In this document: one piece after another, positions 6,183-7,079 of the stretch
How the letters are laid out: the number at the start of each line of letters is the position of its first letter
How positions within the stretch are numbered: position 1 is the first letter of the stretch
NCBI GenBank assembly: GCA_023390675.1
Contig: JAEWCK010000076.1
Location: 1 to 7,079, forward strand
Direction: 5' to 3'
Source: Pseudomonadota bacterium
Lineage (GTDB): Bacteria; Pseudomonadota; Alphaproteobacteria; Sphingomonadales; Sphingomonadaceae
DNA: 7,079 nucleotides
Notes under the pieces: generated by a model
Seen by the model: the letters and a program-made list of their open reading frames with translations, nothing else
Told to the model about the DNA's origin: nothing
Database searches by the model: none
Program-made: the position numbers and the translations under genes

Positions 6183-6189
6183 CGACACC

Positions 6190-7079
6190 TCAATAATCCC
6201 GCGAATAGCGCAGGCTCGCGCTGGTGCCGCCGAACGACCCCATCGAGGAGAGCAGGCTCAGCCAGCGGTTGAGCGCGATCTCGAGCTGCGTCGCCGTGAA
6301 GCCCTTCGCGTCGGTGATGATCTCGATATAGATATCGTCGGTGATGTACTTGCCCGCCGCCAGCGCGGTGCCGCGCCCGGTGGTATCGTCGGCGCCGAGG
6401 ATGCGCAGCCGGTCGATCCCCGTCGCGGACTTCAATTTGCCGAGCGGGTTGAGCCCGCCGCCGCTGCTGCTCAGCGAATTGACCGCCGCAGCCAGCTGGA
6501 TCGCCTCGGTCGCCGAAAGATTGGTGACGTTCGTGCCGAAGAACAGCCGCGACAGCACTTCCTCCTGCGGCAGGCTGGGCGTCGAGCTGAACGAGATCAG
6601 CGGCCGTTGCGCGGTGCCCGAGATGGTGAGGATCGCGGTCACCCCCTCGGCGGTAGTGTCGGCCACGACGTCGACGCTCGGGTTGAAGAGCTCCGCACCC
6701 TGGAAACGGATCGTGCCGCGGCTGATGTCGAAGCGGCGGCTGGCGAAGCTGTAGGTGCCGCGCACGATCTCCATGTTGCCCCGGATGTCGGGCGCCGCGG
6801 TGGTGCCGCGCACCGTGATCCGCGCGCGCCATTCGGATTCGAGCCCCATCCCCGAGACGAAGAGGCGGTTGTCGGCATTGATGCGCAGATCGAGATCGAA
6901 TCCGGCAAAGGCGTGCACGACTTCTCTGGGTGGCGCCTCGCCCGTCGCGGTGCGGCGGCGCACGCGGGTGAGCTCGGGCACTTCGGCGGCGCCTTGGCGA
7001 ATGATCTCGTAATGCGCCTCGGGGATCGTCAGCCGGCCCTCGATCTTCGCCTCGCGTGGATTCTTGGTGACGGTGATCT
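6190..7079 (-). CDS. tamB: TamB C-terminal domain (translocation/assembly module), 5'-truncated
   Basis: The frame is open from the right edge to the TGA at 6190-6192 and gives 295 residues; the rest of this normally very large protein (over 1,000 residues) lies outside. TamB spans the periplasm from an inner-membrane anchor and works with TamA or BamA in outer-membrane protein assembly and in moving phospholipids to the outer membrane. Signs of the TamB (DUF490) domain: beta-rich repeats with G-x-I-x-G pieces such as APDIRGNMEIVRGTYSF and RRFDISRGTIRF, then VTAILTISGTAQRPLISFSS, the LPQEEVLSRLFFG helix, the AAAVNSLSS stretch, LAAGKYITDDIYIEI and a final SLRYSRDY ending in an aromatic residue, as in outer-membrane beta strands. 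The visible piece is complete at the C-terminus. tamA would be expected nearby, off the right edge. Identification is confident. Confidence 0.9.
   Translation of the reverse strand, partial: ITVTKNPREAKIEGRLTIPEAHYEIIRQGAAEVPELTRVRRRTATGEAPPREVVHAFAGFDLDLRINADNRLFVSGMGLESEWRARITVRGTTAAPDIRGNMEIVRGTYSFASRRFDISRGTIRFQGAELFNPSVDVVADTTAEGVTAILTISGTAQRPLISFSSTPSLPQEEVLSRLFFGTNVTNLSATEAIQLAAAVNSLSSSGGGLNPLGKLKSATGIDRLRILGADDTTGRGTALAAGKYITDDIYIEIITDAKGFTATQLEIALNRWLSLLSSMGSFGGTSASLRYSRDY

Noticed and set aside
4359..6272. A 637-codon plus-strand open frame opposite the monooxygenase gene
   Set aside because: It is antisense to a complete EthA-like protein, its product is Arg/His-rich without recognisable domains, and long antisense frames are expected when third positions are nearly all G or C.
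1..7079. Mobile element, CRISPR, phage or defence system
   Set aside because: No transposase, integrase, terminal repeats, regular spaced repeats or toxin/nuclease genes were seen on either strand; composition is even across the window.

Overview
The window is strongly GC-rich chromosomal DNA that is almost completely coding. Gene content, codon style (G/C at nearly every third position, frequent GTG starts) and the TamB C-terminus suggest an alphaproteobacterium, most likely a sphingomonad. This placement is inferred from the look of the sequence and was not tested by a search. There are no RNA genes, insertion sequences, CRISPR arrays, prophage genes or non-coding stretches over 40 bp.

Bases 1-4689 hold six plus-strand genes in a tight run: the end of an NTF2/SnoaL-like protein, a small DUF3088-type protein with a CxxC motif, the biotin-carrying alpha subunit of 3-methylcrotonyl-CoA carboxylase (liuD/mccA), a GNAT acetyltransferase, a MaoC-family dehydratase, and a flavin amine oxidase. 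The first four genes meet at three junctions where a GTGA tetranucleotide can hold both the start of one gene and the stop of the previous one. The next two junctions have gaps of 3 and 16 bp. This looks like one transcription unit centred on leucine/acyl-CoA catabolism. Its promoter and the expected carboxyltransferase (beta) subunit lie outside the window, presumably to the left.

Bases 4686-7079 are on the minus strand: the C-terminal part of tamB (its 5' end runs off the right edge), a 37-bp gap, and a complete EthA-type Baeyer-Villiger monooxygenase. The amine oxidase and the monooxygenase converge. Their TAG stops overlap in one CTAG palindrome, in the loop of a strong inverted repeat that could act as a two-way terminator.

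Functionally, the alpha subunit charges biotin with CO2 for conversion of 3-methylcrotonyl-CoA to 3-methylglutaconyl-CoA, and the MaoC protein may hydrate an enoyl-CoA in the same or a related route. The two flavoenzymes oxidise unknown substrates. TamB belongs to the envelope machinery (outer-membrane protein and lipid delivery) and has no evident link to the metabolism. Most of the region is ordinary core or accessory metabolism. I see no convincing undescribed system. The points most worth checking are the stop-codon hairpin, the Asp-to-Asn change in the MaoC motif, and the Thr in the monooxygenase fingerprint.
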